Shown piece by piece: positions 5,445-6,686 of a stretch of DNA of 6,686 nucleotides. Position 1 is the first letter of the stretch. Each line of letters opens with the position of its first letter. The translations under genes and the position numbers were made by a program. This DNA is from an uncultured Gloeocapsa sp. Its GTDB lineage: Bacteria; Cyanobacteriota; Cyanobacteriia; Cyanobacteriales; Gloeocapsaceae. The notes beneath the pieces are model-generated. The model searched no databases. It was not told where the DNA came from and saw only the letters and a program-made list of their open reading frames with translations. The stretch is from contig CALGKL010000126.1 in assembly GCA_937930495.1 (NCBI GenBank), positions 1 to 6,686 on the forward strand, given 5' to 3'.

Positions 5445-6686
5445 TTACCCTTTCCTCTGATAACCTCTTGGTGTAATCATGCGCTGTTGTTGCCAATAGG
5501 TACTACTATTCCCAATGATTACTGTCGTTAACATATCGATGGGATAATCTAACATCTCCTCTAGAGTGGTTAATTCTTTTGATTCATCAACACGATAAGC
5601 ACAACGAACGATCGCCACTGGGGTAGTTGGTTGACGATATTGTAAAAAGATCCTTTGAGCAGTAATTATTTGTTGGGTACGTTCTCGAGAACTGGGATTA
5701 TAGATAACTGTGATAAAATCCGCTTTAGCTGCTGCGGTTAATCTCTCTATGATTACTTCCCAGGGAGTTAATAAATCACTAAGACTGATCGCACAAAAAT
5801 CGTGCATTAAGGGTGTCCCCACCCGGGATGCAGCAGCTTGTAAAGCACTCACACCGGGAAAGATTTCTACTTCTAAAGGTTGATTACCCAATTCTTCTAA
5901 AACTAAACCCGCCATTCCGTAGATACCAGCATCTCCCGAAGAAATAACCGCGACGTTTAATCCCCATTGGGCTAGGGCGATCGCTCTCTGGGCGCGTTTT
6001 TGTTCGGCGGTAATGGGGAAAGATTCAATGATTTGTCCTGGATGTAATAAAGACTCGATTAATTCTAGATAAAGACGATAACCAATGACTACATCAGCGG
6101 CGACTATAGCACTTTTAGCTGCACTGGTCATTTGATTGAGCGCACCTGGACCAATTCCTACTAACCACAGTTTACCTTGACGTCCTGTATATTCTTGTTT
6201 AGCTACAGCAATCGCTATGGTTACTTTAATGGCTATTTGTTTAGTTACTAGTAAAGTATCACTTTGGGAAGCTAATAAAGCTGATGCTTCAGCCACACTA
6301 GGAGTACCTACGGTTTCGGCAACGATACTAGAGGGATTCGGTACTGTAACTTGACTTAATTCTTGTGGGGTAAAGGTAACTAAAGGTATCTTCCATTCTC
6401 TGGAGATAGCCACTAATCCTGGTTCGGTGGCTTTAAGCTCAATGGTCGCTAATCCAGCGATCGCTTCTAGAGCTAAATTATAGGAGTTAAATACTTGCAC
6501 AATAGCTTGAGTAATTAATTCTTGACTAGTATTTTTTTCACAACCCACACCCACCCAAAGTACACGAGGATGCCATTGTACCCTAGTTGCGGTTAATTCT
6601 CTCTTGTTGGCACTAATATATACTTTGATTGGTAATTCTGTTTGAAAATCAAAGGGATGGTCTGAGGGTAAATGATCTTGCCAAAG
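5445..6686 (-). CDS. cobJ: CbiG-CobJ fusion: cobalt-precorrin-5A hydrolase C-domain plus precorrin-3B C17-methyltransferase (N-terminus off window)
   Basis: The frame has no stop up to base 6686, so the true start is outside the window; 413 residues are visible, and the GTG at 6554 is internal. Visible residues about 1-165 are the middle and C-terminal parts of CbiG: VLWVGVGCEKNTS near 42-54, ATIELKATEPGL, and VAETVGTPSVAEASALL near 122-138. CbiG opens the delta-lactone of cobalt-precorrin-5A and releases the two-carbon unit. Residues about 171-413 are a SAM-dependent tetrapyrrole methylase of the CobJ/CbiH type: VGIGPG at 176-181, ISSGDAGIYGMAG at about 248-260, IFPGVSALQAAASRVGTPLMHDF and VIYNPSSRER. 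CobJ/CbiH methylates C17 and drives ring contraction. Both steps belong to corrin synthesis for (pseudo)cobalamin; the CbiG part points to the cobalt-early route. The protein is cytoplasmic, with no signal or membrane segment. It is the only corrin gene visible, and its 3' neighbour is unrelated. No cobalamin riboswitch can be judged, since the 5' end is missing. Confidence 0.96.
   Translation of the reverse strand, partial: LWQDHLPSDHPFDFQTELPIKVYISANKRELTATRVQWHPRVLWVGVGCEKNTSQELITQAIVQVFNSYNLALEAIAGLATIELKATEPGLVAISREWKIPLVTFTPQELSQVTVPNPSSIVAETVGTPSVAEASALLASQSDTLLVTKQIAIKVTIAIAVAKQEYTGRQGKLWLVGIGPGALNQMTSAAKSAIVAADVVIGYRLYLELIESLLHPGQIIESFPITAEQKRAQRAIALAQWGLNVAVISSGDAGIYGMAGLVLEELGNQPLEVEIFPGVSALQAAASRVGTPLMHDFCAISLSDLLTPWEVIIERLTAAAKADFITVIYNPSSRERTQQIITAQRIFLQYRQPTTPVAIVRCAYRVDESKELTTLEEMLDYPIDMLTTVIIGNSSTYWQQQRMITPRGYQRKG

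Overview
The window looks like a chromosomal segment of a low-to-moderate GC cyanobacterium. The octamer GCGATCGC (HIP1, the highly iterated palindrome typical of many cyanobacterial genomes) occurs five times in 6.7 kb: 1441-1448, 3093-3100, 4398-4405, 5977-5984 and 6457-6464. The base composition is AT-leaning, and the gene content fits: a mercuric-reductase-like flavoprotein, a CbiG-CobJ fusion and a PrlC-type M3 peptidase. I cannot name the genus.

Layout. Positions 1-711 (+) hold the C-terminal 236 residues of a FAD/NAD(P)-dependent disulfide-oxidoreductase-family protein whose start lies off the left edge. It converges, with an 11-base gap, on a membrane-anchored nucleotide-sugar 4,6-dehydratase of the WbpM/PglF/CapD type (minus strand, 723-2663, possibly to 2690). 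Next on the minus strand come an oligopeptidase A/PrlC-like M3 metallopeptidase (2766-4862) and a 66-residue protein made of two MshEN-like (GspE/PilB N-terminal) repeat motifs (4911-5111). Then follows a roughly 330-base gene-poor spacer. The last gene, a CbiG-CobJ fusion of the cobalamin pathway, runs off the right edge (5445 to beyond 6686).

Transcription. A clear hairpin plus T-tract (2731-2756) ends prlC, so the dehydratase gene is probably a separate unit with its own promoter just upstream. The small MshEN-like gene lies 48 bases upstream of prlC on the same strand and may be co-transcribed with it, although a strong imperfect inverted repeat fills that gap. The genes belong to different processes (redox enzyme, surface polysaccharide, peptide turnover, possible nucleotide signalling, corrinoid synthesis), so the window reads as ordinary housekeeping chromosome and not as a mobile island. 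I see no RNA gene I can call firmly, and no insertion sequence or CRISPR array.

Points worth a second look: an exact 11-base match to the conserved core of the cyanobacterial small RNA Yfr1 at the dehydratase leader, on the opposite strand; the stand-alone tandem MshEN half-motif protein; inverted repeats at 4872-4903 and 5305-5330; and Tyr in place of the catalytic His in the flavoprotein.
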